From NCBI RefSeq assembly GCF_900141765.1, contig NZ_FSRK01000001.1:930001-994000 (forward strand): a DNA stretch of 64,000 bases, written 5' to 3'. The notes under the pieces are model-generated. The model saw only the letters and a program-made list of their open reading frames with translations, was not told the DNA's origin and ran no database searches. Each line of letters begins with the position of its first letter. Within the stretch, counting starts at the first letter, position 1. This stretch comes from Epilithonimonas zeae. GTDB taxonomy: Bacteria > Bacteroidota > Bacteroidia > Flavobacteriales > Weeksellaceae. Below are positions 29,891-36,896 of this stretch, in pieces. Position numbers and translations under genes: made by a program.

Positions 29891-31021
29891 ATGAAAAATA
29901 TATTTAGAGTATTAAGATTAAGCATGCTTTTCTTTCTAGTCTCTTGCACGCACGAGGATAAAGTAGAGTTTGTCAATGGGGAAACAGGACAAGTGGAAAA
30001 TCCTGATCCTTTTTCCGCAAAAAAAATAATTGCTGATATGGGACCTGGTTTTAATCTTGGTAACACCTTTGATAATGGCATTCATCCGACCTCCTTGGCA
30101 GCAATCAAACCCGTTATTGATTTGTATAAAAATGCGGGAATGAAACATGTTAGAATTCCAACTACCTGGATGGATAGGTTTTCATCTACTCTTGCAGACA
30201 ATAATGGTAATATTAATGTCAATCATCCAAGATTTATAGAGCTTAAGGCAGTTATAGATTACGCACTATCAAAAGATTTATACGTAATACTAAATACCCA
30301 TCACGAGTCTTGGTTGAAGGATCATTACGATGGATCTGAGCAATATGATACTAAGTTCCGAACATTGTGGACAGGTATTGCTACCTATTTTAAAGATTAT
30401 CCTCAAAAATTGATTTTTGAAGTTTTAAATGAGCCAGAAGGTAATTTGGGAGAATTAGACGGCAATGGTCCTTTTCCCGATCCTACAGATGCATTGGCTT
30501 TACAATACACCAGAAAAGTAAACCAAGTTGGCTATGACGCCATACGGGCAACACATGGTAACAATGAAAAACGATTAATTATGGTAGGTACCAATGGACA
30601 AGGAAATGCATTGTATATAAGTAATGTCTATCCAAGCAAATCGTCATTGCCAGGTGGAGGAAATGATGATTATCTATCTATACAGGTTCACACTTATTCT
30701 CCTTGGGCATTCTGCGGAGAGACTGGAAGTAATGCTGCTTTTCCCGGAACAGCCAGTTTTGAGACGGGCATTCAAAATGTGAAAGCACATTCGATAAAAT
30801 TGAATGTTCCTGTTCATTATGGCGAATTCGGAGTAGGAAGAAGTAGTAATACCGCGGAAAGAAATACCGATCTCGTTAGGAATTATTACCGCACAATGGC
30901 AAGAACAACCTTAGCTCAATCAATGTCATACAGCGTTTGGGATGATAGAGGTTGGTTTGCTCTCATAAACCCAACAGGTACATCTTTCGTAAATAATATA
31001 GTACCATACATGCTACAATAA
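29891..31021 (+). CDS. GH5 family endo-beta-glucanase-like lipoprotein
   Basis: 376 residues from ATG 29891 (a TTG two codons earlier is less likely). Lipobox LVSC with Cys19, then a short linker and a GH5 barrel: GFNLGNTF (53-60), HVRIPTTW (86-93), the NTHHE segment, acid/base Glu181 in LNEPE, and nucleophile Glu312 in HYGEFG. The sequence fits the cellulase/xyloglucanase-like part of GH5. As a lipoprotein in a SusCD operon it is likely displayed outside the cell and makes the first cuts in the backbone. It starts 14 bases after the GH2 gene and ends 31 bases before a strong terminator. Confidence 0.9.
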   Translation: MKNIFRVLRLSMLFFLVSCTHEDKVEFVNGETGQVENPDPFSAKKIIADMGPGFNLGNTFDNGIHPTSLAAIKPVIDLYKNAGMKHVRIPTTWMDRFSSTLADNNGNINVNHPRFIELKAVIDYALSKDLYVILNTHHESWLKDHYDGSEQYDTKFRTLWTGIATYFKDYPQKLIFEVLNEPEGNLGELDGNGPFPDPTDALALQYTRKVNQVGYDAIRATHGNNEKRLIMVGTNGQGNALYISNVYPSKSSLPGGGNDDYLSIQVHTYSPWAFCGETGSNAAFPGTASFETGIQNVKAHSIKLNVPVHYGEFGVGRSSNTAERNTDLVRNYYRTMARTTLAQSMSYSVWDDRGWFALINPTGTSFVNNIVPYMLQ

Positions 31022-31052
31022 AATCAAATCACAATATTATTTTCTTTAAGTT

Positions 31053-31094
31053 GCTGTTTCATAATTTTATCTAAAACTATGAAACAGCTTTTTT
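31053..31094 (+). terminator. Terminator of the susC-susD-GH2-GH5 operon
   Basis: A perfect 11-base-pair stem (GCTGTTTCATA at 31053-31063, TATGAAACAGC at 31078-31088) is followed by six T. It lies 31 bases after the GH5 stop codon. Confidence 0.88.
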
Positions 31095-31284
31095 AATTAC
31101 TGGCTGATAACTCTGAAAATCATTTAATAATGCTAGCAATTCCAATTAGAGAAAATGAAAGTAGGTGGGTTATACTTAATTGTCAAAAATATTTTTGGAA
31201 AATATATATACATTATGAATTCTGGTTAATTTATCGAAATCCTCTAAAAAAGTGTTCAATAATTTTACCGCTAAGATCAAAAAC

Positions 31285-31324
31285 AAAAAATGGCTCCAAT
31301 TTATTATAAATTGAGTCATTTTTT
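31285..31324. terminator. Bidirectional hairpin, probable terminator of the integrase gene
   Basis: A long stem with one mismatch and one bulge pairs AAAAAATGGCTCCAATTTA with TAAATTGAGTCATTTTTT around a 3-base loop, giving U runs on both strands. It is the first terminator met by transcripts of the minus-strand integrase. The rest of 31095-31483 is AT-rich and shows no gene or other recognisable element. Confidence 0.65.
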
Positions 31325-31483
31325 GTTTTGATTCCAGGATTGTCCGGATTAATCTTTTTAATGTTTAATTAAAATAGGTGTGAAACATTTGATATGTGTT
31401 TTGTGTGAAGTGTGATATTAATTACGATATAAATGATTGTTTAGAATTGTCTTATGTAAAATATATCAATGTTTAATTTTATA

Positions 31484-32707
31484 TTATTTTTCTGATTTTG
31501 TAAGAATGTTTCTCAAATTTGACATATCATCACTAATTCGTTTATCAAGTATTTTTGCGTAATGTTGAGTAGTTTTTATATTGGTGTGTCCAAGCATCTT
31601 GCTTACACTCTCAATTGGAACACCATTTGACAAGGTTATTGTTGTAGCAAATGTATGTCTAGCAATATGGAAAGTCAATTCTTTATTAATTCCACAAACA
31701 TTAGCAATTTCTTTTAGATAAGAATTCATCTTTTGGTTACTTAAAACAGGAAAAAGTACATCTGTATTAATACACTCTGGATGATCTTTGTATTTTATAA
31801 TAAGTTCTTGTGCTAATGGTAATAATGGGACTCTAGTTGAGGTGTCCGTCTTCTGACGTTTTTTAAATATCCATTCATTACCATCTATACCAGTATTTAT
31901 GTGAGATTTTGATAACTTCTTGACATCTATATATGCTAATCCCGTGTAGCAGCTAAATAGAAAAATATCTCTAACATGATTTAATCTTTCGGAAGCAAAA
32001 TCTTTTTCCAAAATAGATTGTATCTCTTCTTTGTTTAGGTATGTTCTCTCTACAACTTTAATTTTTGCTTTGTATCCTACAAAGGGATCTTTGGCTAACC
32101 ATCCGTTCGCTATGCATAATCGTATTATTTTTTTGAAATTTTTAAGATATTTAACTGCAGTGTTGTTTGCGCATTTGCGAACGCTCCGAAGCCAAAAATC
32201 ATAATCCGCTATAAAAGCGTGGTTAATCTGCGTGATGTCTATATCGCAAATTTTATATTTCCATTTTAGAAATTCCTGAGTGTGTTTTAAAGATGTCTTA
32301 TAACGCTCTAAGGTTCCTGGTGCGAAATCCTGACCTATTAATGCTTCCACCTTATCATTGTGATCCTGAAATATGGGGATTAGCATCCGTTGTTCCAAAT
32401 CAGTACCCAAAAGCTTCGACTTCAAACCATCTGCCGTTACAAAGTTTTCCTCTTTCAACATTGAATAATGCGTATCATAAACTTGTTGTTCCAAAGTTTT
32501 GAGGTAAGTATTTAGTATTTTGGCATCTTGCCCATAACCAACAGCTTTATGAGATTTGCTGTCCCATTTCTTTGGGTCAATATACCTTTTGGCTGCAATT
32601 TCTGCGGCTTTGCCGTCGATTGTTATACGCAAATAAATTGGAGCAGTTCCGTTTGTGCGGATTTTATTCTTTTTGATAAAGAATAGAAGATTAAATGTCT
32701 TGTTCAT
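31484..32707 (-). CDS. Tyrosine recombinase (integrase) of the conjugative element
   Basis: 407 residues: N-terminal arm-binding and core-binding domains typical of Bacteroidetes integrases (about 1-210), then the catalytic domain with Lys286, His347-x-x-Arg350, His374 and nucleophile Tyr383 (HYAKI). The place of the first catalytic Arg is taken by Ala258 (TGLAYID), a change seen in part of the Bacteroidetes family related to the CTnDOT integrase. It would cut and rejoin the element ends at the tRNA-Ser 3' end. A weak promoter (TTG, 21 bases, TAACTTTT) lies just upstream on the minus strand, and short repeats at 32811-32858 may be its binding sites. Confidence 0.92.
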   Translation of the reverse strand: MNKTFNLLFFIKKNKIRTNGTAPIYLRITIDGKAAEIAAKRYIDPKKWDSKSHKAVGYGQDAKILNTYLKTLEQQVYDTHYSMLKEENFVTADGLKSKLLGTDLEQRMLIPIFQDHNDKVEALIGQDFAPGTLERYKTSLKHTQEFLKWKYKICDIDITQINHAFIADYDFWLRSVRKCANNTAVKYLKNFKKIIRLCIANGWLAKDPFVGYKAKIKVVERTYLNKEEIQSILEKDFASERLNHVRDIFLFSCYTGLAYIDVKKLSKSHINTGIDGNEWIFKKRQKTDTSTRVPLLPLAQELIIKYKDHPECINTDVLFPVLSNQKMNSYLKEIANVCGINKELTFHIARHTFATTITLSNGVPIESVSKMLGHTNIKTTQHYAKILDKRISDDMSNLRNILTKSEK

Positions 32708-32810
32708 TGTGTGATAATTTTAATTGTTTAAAAAGTTACTTTTTATTACCACTTTTTTGCAAGATGTATGTTGTTTGAACATCCTATTCATAGGGTTTTT
32801 CATGTTTTTT

Positions 32811-32858
32811 AGTGACCTGTTTTTGGCGTTTTTTGAATAGGTCACTAAATAGGTCACT
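32811..32858. repeat. Short direct and inverted repeats upstream of the integrase
   Basis: AATAGGTCACT occurs twice in direct orientation (32836-32846 and 32848-32858, 12 bases apart), and AGTGACCT is present inverted at 32811-32818. Repeats of this spacing near an integrase gene and an attachment site are typical of arm-type recombinase or excision-factor sites, or of an operator for the integrase promoter. Function is inferred from position only. Confidence 0.5.
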
Positions 32859-32905
32859 TGAAATATGCCCTTTTTTGTATTATTTTGCTACATGAACAGA
32901 AACAA

Positions 32906-32939
32906 AAAACGCTGTAAACATTGATGTTTACAGCGTTTT
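32906..32939 (-). terminator. Perfect 16-base-pair hairpin after tRNA-Ser(UGA)
   Basis: AAAACGCTGTAAACAT (32906-32921) and its exact complement (32924-32939) enclose a 2-base gap; the plus-strand A run at 32904-32909 gives a U run on the minus strand. It lies 24 bases beyond the tRNA 3' end and would end tRNA transcription. If the element joined at the tRNA 3' end, this hairpin belongs to the element and replaces the original terminator. Confidence 0.7.
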
Positions 32940-32963
32940 AGCTTATTTTGGTTTCCCAACTGG

Positions 32964-33048
32964 CGGAGAGTGAGGGATTCGAACCCCCGGACCTGTTACA
33001 GTCAACAGTTTTCAAGACTGCCGCAATCGACCACTCTGCCAACTCTCC
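32964..33048 (-). tRNA. tRNA-Ser (anticodon UGA)
   Basis: 85 bases on the minus strand plus an encoded CCA (32961-32963). Acceptor arms GGAGAGT and ACTCTCC pair fully, the T loop reads GGTTCGAATCC, a long variable arm is present as expected for tRNA-Ser, and the anticodon loop reads CTTGAAAA with UGA. Its 3' end faces the integrase gene, so it is the likely attachment site of the element. The gene remains complete, as expected if the element restores the 3' end on integration. Confidence 0.95.
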
Positions 33049-33080
33049 TTACTTGCAACGATTTCTCGTTTTCAGTGGTG

Positions 33081-33112
33081 CAAATATAGAAAGCTTTTGT
33101 ATTATGACCAAA
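33081..33112 (-). promoter_or_regulatory. Promoter of tRNA-Ser(UGA)
   Basis: On the minus strand TTTG, 20 bases, TATATTTG fits the Bacteroidetes consensus exactly. Transcription would begin about 26 bases before the tRNA. Confidence 0.75.
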
Positions 33113-33447
33113 TAATATTTGAAAAAAAAATTTAATTCATTAATTATCAAACTGAAAAATTAATTCTGATAATTTAAAACCTTGTAAAAGCCTTGATAAT
33201 TCTTGAGGTTTGCGAGAGAAAAAGTCTGTAAATCCAGTGTTTTTGTAATTACGATTTTACAAAACTGAAAAAATTATTTAATTGAAATTTTATAAATAAT
33301 CAATTCAAGTAGGAAATGTGTAGGAGTAATTTAGACTTAAAAGCCAATCAAATTGTAAAATCCTTCATCAGAAATGCAAATTGAACACCTTGCAATCATA
33401 AATCATAAATAAAATCAATTTCTAAAATAACTATAAATTATTAATAG

Positions 33448-33455
33448 TATCTTTG
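33448..33455 (+). promoter_or_regulatory. Candidate -7 box for the acyl-CoA dehydrogenase gene
   Basis: TATCTTTG matches TAnnTTTG, about 114 bases before the ATG at 33569, but no TTG lies at the right distance upstream. The whole stretch 33113-33568 is AT-rich; apart from this box and a possible long-range pairing of GTGAAG (near 33472) with CTTCAC (near 33512) in the leader, I see nothing in it. Confidence 0.4.
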
Positions 33456-33568
33456 GTGCGGTAATGTATGTGTGAAGTGCTGATTTTAAGTGATTAAGTC
33501 CTGTGCCATTCGCTTCACTTTATTTTTTGCTGTAGAGATGGCATACAGCGTTTTATTTTATTTAAATT

Positions 33569-35080
33569 ATGAATGCATTAGCATTAGACTTTCCTACGGT
33601 TTCTTATGCAGAGTTCCTTTCTAATTTTAAGGCTTCTTTAGGGTCTTTGTTTCAAAGAGAAAACATAGATCAATTAAGTCTTTCAAGAGGTTTGCCTCCT
33701 AATGTTTGGAAAGAAATTTTCAATTTGAAACCACTTTCTGTTGCTATTCCAACTGAATATGGTGGAAGAGGCGTGAAGGTGAAAGAATGTCTTGGATTGC
33801 TTTCTGCGGCGTCATACGAGTCTCTTCCATTGTCATTGACATTCGGGATTAATATTGCATTATTCTTGGAGCCTTTGGCTAAATATGGGAATAATATCAT
33901 CAAAGGTGATATTTTCAAACATTTCCTAGATTTTGGAGCAATGGGGGGATTGATGATTACTGAACCAGATTTTGGTAGTGATGCATTGAATATGAAGACT
34001 CAAAATGAACTAAAAGATAATTCTTACCATATCAAAGGAACTAAACATTGGCAAGGTCTTACAGGCTTGGCTAATTATTGGCTAATCACTTCAAGAAATA
34101 TCAATGCTGAAGGTAATCTTGGTAGAGATGTGGATTTCTTCATCGCAGATACTCATAAGCCAGAACAAAACATTGAGGTTAAGGAATATTATGACAATGC
34201 AGGTCTTTATATGATTCCTTACGGATTGAATAAAATCGATATCAAAGTTCCGGAACAAAATAAGTTAATTCCTGAAAGTACGGGTCTTAAAATGATGTTG
34301 GACGTTCTTCACAGAAGCAGATTCCAGTTTCCGGGAATGGGAATGGGATTTCTGAAAAGAATGATGGACGAGGCTACAAAACATTGTAAAGAAAGAATTG
34401 TTGGTGCTTCTAACTTATTTTCTTTGGATCAGGTTCAGTATCAATTGGCAAAATTACAGTCATTCTTCACGCTTTCTTCCGCAATGTGCGCAAAAAGTAC
34501 AAGTGTAAGCGGGATTGATAAAGATGTTTCAGGAAGTGGTGTTCACGCTAACAGTATGAAAGCTTTTGTGACAGATATGATGCAGGAAGCTGCTCAGATT
34601 TTGGTTCAATTGTCTGGTGCAAAAGGTTATAGACTAAGTCATATCGGTGGGAGAGGAATTATGGACAGCCGACCTTTCCAAATCTTTGAAGGTTCAAACG
34701 AAATGCTTTATACGCAAATTTCTGAAGGGATTTTGAAAGATATGAAGAAGAAAAAAACAGACAATCTAGGAGAATATCTTTTGATTAATGAGATTACCAA
34801 AGATGCTGCAAAATTATACTCGAAAGAACTTAATGTGACGATTGATGGTCCACTTTCTCAAAGAAAAATGATAGACCTTGGGAAAATTATTTCAAGAATT
34901 GTGACAGTTAATGACTTAATAGATCTTAATAATGCAGGTTTTAATCAGGATTTGAGTGATAATTCTATCGAAATTGTGAGACAAGAAGTGGTGACACTCT
35001 TAGCTTCTATGAACCACCATAAAAACATCAATGCCGTTTGCGATATTAGTGAGAAAAGTGATTGGATGTCGTTTTTCTAA
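33569..35080 (+). CDS. Acyl-CoA dehydrogenase family flavoprotein
   Basis: 503 residues, soluble. The middle-domain signature MITEPDFGSDAL (about 130-141) and the C-terminal FEGSNEML segment, whose Glu is the catalytic base in the family, identify an acyl-CoA dehydrogenase. The N-terminal region (LSVAIPTEYGGRGV) is also typical. It would oxidise the alpha-beta bond of an acyl-CoA using FAD. At 503 residues it is longer than the usual 380-400, with an extra C-terminal helical region. The substrate cannot be told from sequence. It is monocistronic, with its own terminator at 35109-35135, and is the first chromosomal gene beyond the element. Confidence 0.85.
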   Translation: MNALALDFPTVSYAEFLSNFKASLGSLFQRENIDQLSLSRGLPPNVWKEIFNLKPLSVAIPTEYGGRGVKVKECLGLLSAASYESLPLSLTFGINIALFLEPLAKYGNNIIKGDIFKHFLDFGAMGGLMITEPDFGSDALNMKTQNELKDNSYHIKGTKHWQGLTGLANYWLITSRNINAEGNLGRDVDFFIADTHKPEQNIEVKEYYDNAGLYMIPYGLNKIDIKVPEQNKLIPESTGLKMMLDVLHRSRFQFPGMGMGFLKRMMDEATKHCKERIVGASNLFSLDQVQYQLAKLQSFFTLSSAMCAKSTSVSGIDKDVSGSGVHANSMKAFVTDMMQEAAQILVQLSGAKGYRLSHIGGRGIMDSRPFQIFEGSNEMLYTQISEGILKDMKKKKTDNLGEYLLINEITKDAAKLYSKELNVTIDGPLSQRKMIDLGKIISRIVTVNDLIDLNNAGFNQDLSDNSIEIVRQEVVTLLASMNHHKNINAVCDISEKSDWMSFF

Positions 35081-35108
35081 TGATTATTTCAAATTATAGA
35101 TAAGAACG

Positions 35109-35135
35109 ATGCCTCTAATTTTAGGGGCATTTTTT
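35109..35135 (+). terminator. Terminator of the acyl-CoA dehydrogenase gene
   Basis: A 10-base-pair stem (ATGCCTCTAA with TTAGGGGCAT, one G-U pair) and a 2-base loop are followed by six T, 29 bases after the stop codon. Confidence 0.85.
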
Positions 35136-35154
35136 ATGTCTCGCATATTTGTCG

Positions 35155-35162
35155 TATATTTG
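35155..35162 (+). promoter_or_regulatory. Candidate -7 box giving the cold-shock gene a leader of about 210 bases
   Basis: TATATTTG matches TAnnTTTG exactly. No TTG lies 17-23 bases upstream. If used, the mRNA leader would run from about 35169 to 35381, long like the leaders of cspA-type genes. No other gene is seen between 35136 and 35381. Confidence 0.4.
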
Positions 35163-35381
35163 CATATAATTTCTAAACAGTTTTCTGTAATTGCTGAAAA
35201 TTTTCAAGACAATTTATTGTGTTTTCGGTCATATGGGTTAATGTTATATTGGCAGCACAAGTTCCAAATTGCAAAGACAGAACGGCTTTTTAATCTTATT
35301 GAGATTTGATTTCAAATTATTGATGAACTCATTTCGGACTTCGTAACTTCATTTCAATAACTAAAATAACAAACATAATTT

Positions 35382-35804
35382 ATGGCAGATTCTTTCTCCA
35401 AAAAAGAAAATTTCAAGAAAAAACAACAAAAACAAAAAGAAAAAGCACTTCGTCGTGAAGAGCGTAAAACTAATAACGACAAAGGAAAAGACATCGAGTT
35501 TATGTATGTGGATGCATACGGAAGATTGACTTCTACACCTCCAGAGGAGAAATTGGAAGTGGATTTGGATAACATTCAATTAGGTGCAGCGCCTGTGGAA
35601 GCAGAAGAAGCTGTGAAAACGGGAATCGTAACTTTCTTAAGCGAAAAAGGTTATGGGTTCATCACTGAAAATAAAACCAACGAAAATATCTTTTTCCATA
35701 GTAACAATTGTGCAGTGCCGGTAAAAAAAGGAAACAAAGTAGCTTTCGAAAAAGAAAGATCACCAAAAGGCTTTTCGGCAGTCAATATCGAACTTGTCAA
35801 ATAA
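35382..35804 (+). CDS. Cold-shock-domain protein with a basic N-terminal extension
   Basis: 140 residues. Residues about 1-35 are almost all Lys, Gln, Glu and Arg (KKQQKQKEKALRR), probably a disordered RNA-binding tail; a short linker follows; the cold-shock domain is at about 77-140 with RNP1 (KGYGFI) and RNP2 (IFFHSN) in order. Such proteins bind single-stranded RNA and DNA and melt RNA structure. The domain alone is normally about 65-70 residues, so the N-terminal half is an addition common in Bacteroidetes. It has its own terminator and a long upstream region. Confidence 0.88.
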   Translation: MADSFSKKENFKKKQQKQKEKALRREERKTNNDKGKDIEFMYVDAYGRLTSTPPEEKLEVDLDNIQLGAAPVEAEEAVKTGIVTFLSEKGYGFITENKTNENIFFHSNNCAVPVKKGNKVAFEKERSPKGFSAVNIELVK

Positions 35805-35827
35805 CTTTTTGATTTTAAAATATTTAC

Positions 35828-35857
35828 AATAAGCTCCAGTCGGAGCTTATTTTTTTT
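35828..35857 (+). terminator. Terminator of the cold-shock gene
   Basis: A perfect 10-base-pair stem (AATAAGCTCC with GGAGCTTATT) and 4-base loop are followed by a run of eight T counting those in the stem end. Confidence 0.9.
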
Positions 35858-35883
35858 GGCTTCATTTTAGATAAAAATAATTT

Positions 35884-36144
35884 ATGAATACAGAATTATT
35901 GGGTTTAATTGCCGGAGGAATTACATCAATCGCAATGATGCCACAACTCATCAAAGTTATCAAGGAAAAAAATGCCAAAGATATCTCCGTTGTGATGCTT
36001 TTAGTTTTGATTACAGGATTATCACTTTGGGTTTGGTACGGAATGTTACAGAATGAATTACCAATTATTTTGTCTAATGGTTTTTCAGTTTTAATTAATT
36101 TAACTTTGCTGATATGCTGTATTATTTTCAAAAAGAAAGACTAA
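35884..36144 (+). CDS. SemiSWEET-type PQ-loop transporter
   Basis: 86 residues with three membrane segments (about 5-24, 36-54, 60-80) and the PQ motif (MMPQL, about 19-23) of the MtN3/PQ-loop fold. Length and layout match bacterial SemiSWEETs, which dimerise to carry small sugars across the inner membrane by facilitated diffusion. It ends with a 4-base overlap with the convergent PdeM gene. The substrate is unknown; it lies outside the mobile element, so it need not serve the glycan locus. Confidence 0.85.
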   Translation: MNTELLGLIAGGITSIAMMPQLIKVIKEKNAKDISVVMLLVLITGLSLWVWYGMLQNELPIILSNGFSVLINLTLLICCIIFKKKD

Positions 36145-36785
36145 ATCTCATAAATATCAGAATCCGTAAAAACATAGAATCTTCCATTTTTTGGGAGATT
36201 TTTTGTATCTAAACCTGTAAATTCGCTGAAAGCCGGAAGTAATAATTGTGTGTCTGACAAAGCAAAACAAGGCAATTTTATTTTTTTAACAAATGAATTC
36301 AAAACAATTCCCGGATGAATATGACCGGTTATTTGAAATTCCGGATTTGATTTTTCAAAATCGTGGACGAAAGTAATACCATCGATTTCTAATTCAATTG
36401 ACTTAAGATTAAGACATAGCTTAGCTTCCAATTTTTTTGAAATTCTGTCGTGATTCCCTTCCACAAGATGAAATTCAATCTCGGGAAACTGGTTTTTCCA
36501 TTCACAAAATTTATCAACATCAGAATTATCTCCGGCGTGTAATAAATCTCCGACGATAATAAATTTTTTAGGGTGAAAATATTCGATTAAAACGGATAAT
36601 CTCTGTAAATCATTTTCAAAAATCTGATTAGAAAGGGCAATTCCGTTTTTCCGGAAATGTGCTGTTTTTCCTATATGCAAATCTGATAAAATCAATGCTT
36701 TTTCTTTTTCCCAAAACAATGCTCTTTGATTGGTTAACGTGAAAATTTGGTCTCTAATATTTATATTTTTTGTTACTATTTTCAT
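36141..36785 (-). CDS. pdeM: Ligase-associated metallophosphoesterase PdeM
   Basis: 214 residues with the full calcineurin-type motif series: SDLHIG (Asp and His), VGDLLHAGD, EGNHDR, VHDF and TGHIHPG. The family (ligase-associated DNA damage response endonuclease PdeM, TIGR04123) occurs with the ligase, helicase and MBL exonuclease found just upstream here, all on the same strand. It probably processes DNA ends or flaps before sealing. It follows the helicase gene by 111 bases and may still be in the same transcript. It overlaps the convergent SemiSWEET gene by 4 bases. Confidence 0.92.
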   Translation of the reverse strand: MKIVTKNINIRDQIFTLTNQRALFWEKEKALILSDLHIGKTAHFRKNGIALSNQIFENDLQRLSVLIEYFHPKKFIIVGDLLHAGDNSDVDKFCEWKNQFPEIEFHLVEGNHDRISKKLEAKLCLNLKSIELEIDGITFVHDFEKSNPEFQITGHIHPGIVLNSFVKKIKLPCFALSDTQLLLPAFSEFTGLDTKNLPKNGRFYVFTDSDIYEI

Positions 36786-36896
36786 ACTAATTAATTAACC
36801 ATAATATCTGCCATTCCGTAAGAATCTCTTCTGTTTATATTGACTTCGTCGAACCACTTTGTTAGGTTTCCTACGAAATGACAAAAAATTGTTAAA

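Larger units (their letters stand above)
1..32963. mobile_element. Right-hand part of an integrative conjugative element carrying a polysaccharide utilisation locus
   Basis: Seen: Bacteroidetes-type transfer genes at the left (1-7269), a sugar-polymer locus in the middle (8100-31021) and a tyrosine recombinase (31484-32707) ending about 260 bases from the 3' end of tRNA-Ser(UGA), toward which it sits. Known: Bacteroidetes conjugative transposons often integrate at tRNA 3' ends with the integrase at one element end. Inferred: everything left of 32963 is one element, with the attachment core in the tRNA 3' end. The left half (relaxase, traA-traJ, left att site) is outside the window. No second copy of the tRNA 3' end was seen here. 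It could instead be two nested islands. Confidence 0.7.

Noticed and set aside
35109-35309. 66-codon open frame after the acyl-CoA dehydrogenase gene
   Set aside because: It begins exactly in the terminator stem, and covers the probable leader of the cold-shock gene; composition is not protein-like.
35884-36144. Treating the SemiSWEET as part of the glycan locus
   Set aside because: It lies beyond the tRNA attachment site, separated by chromosomal genes and terminators.
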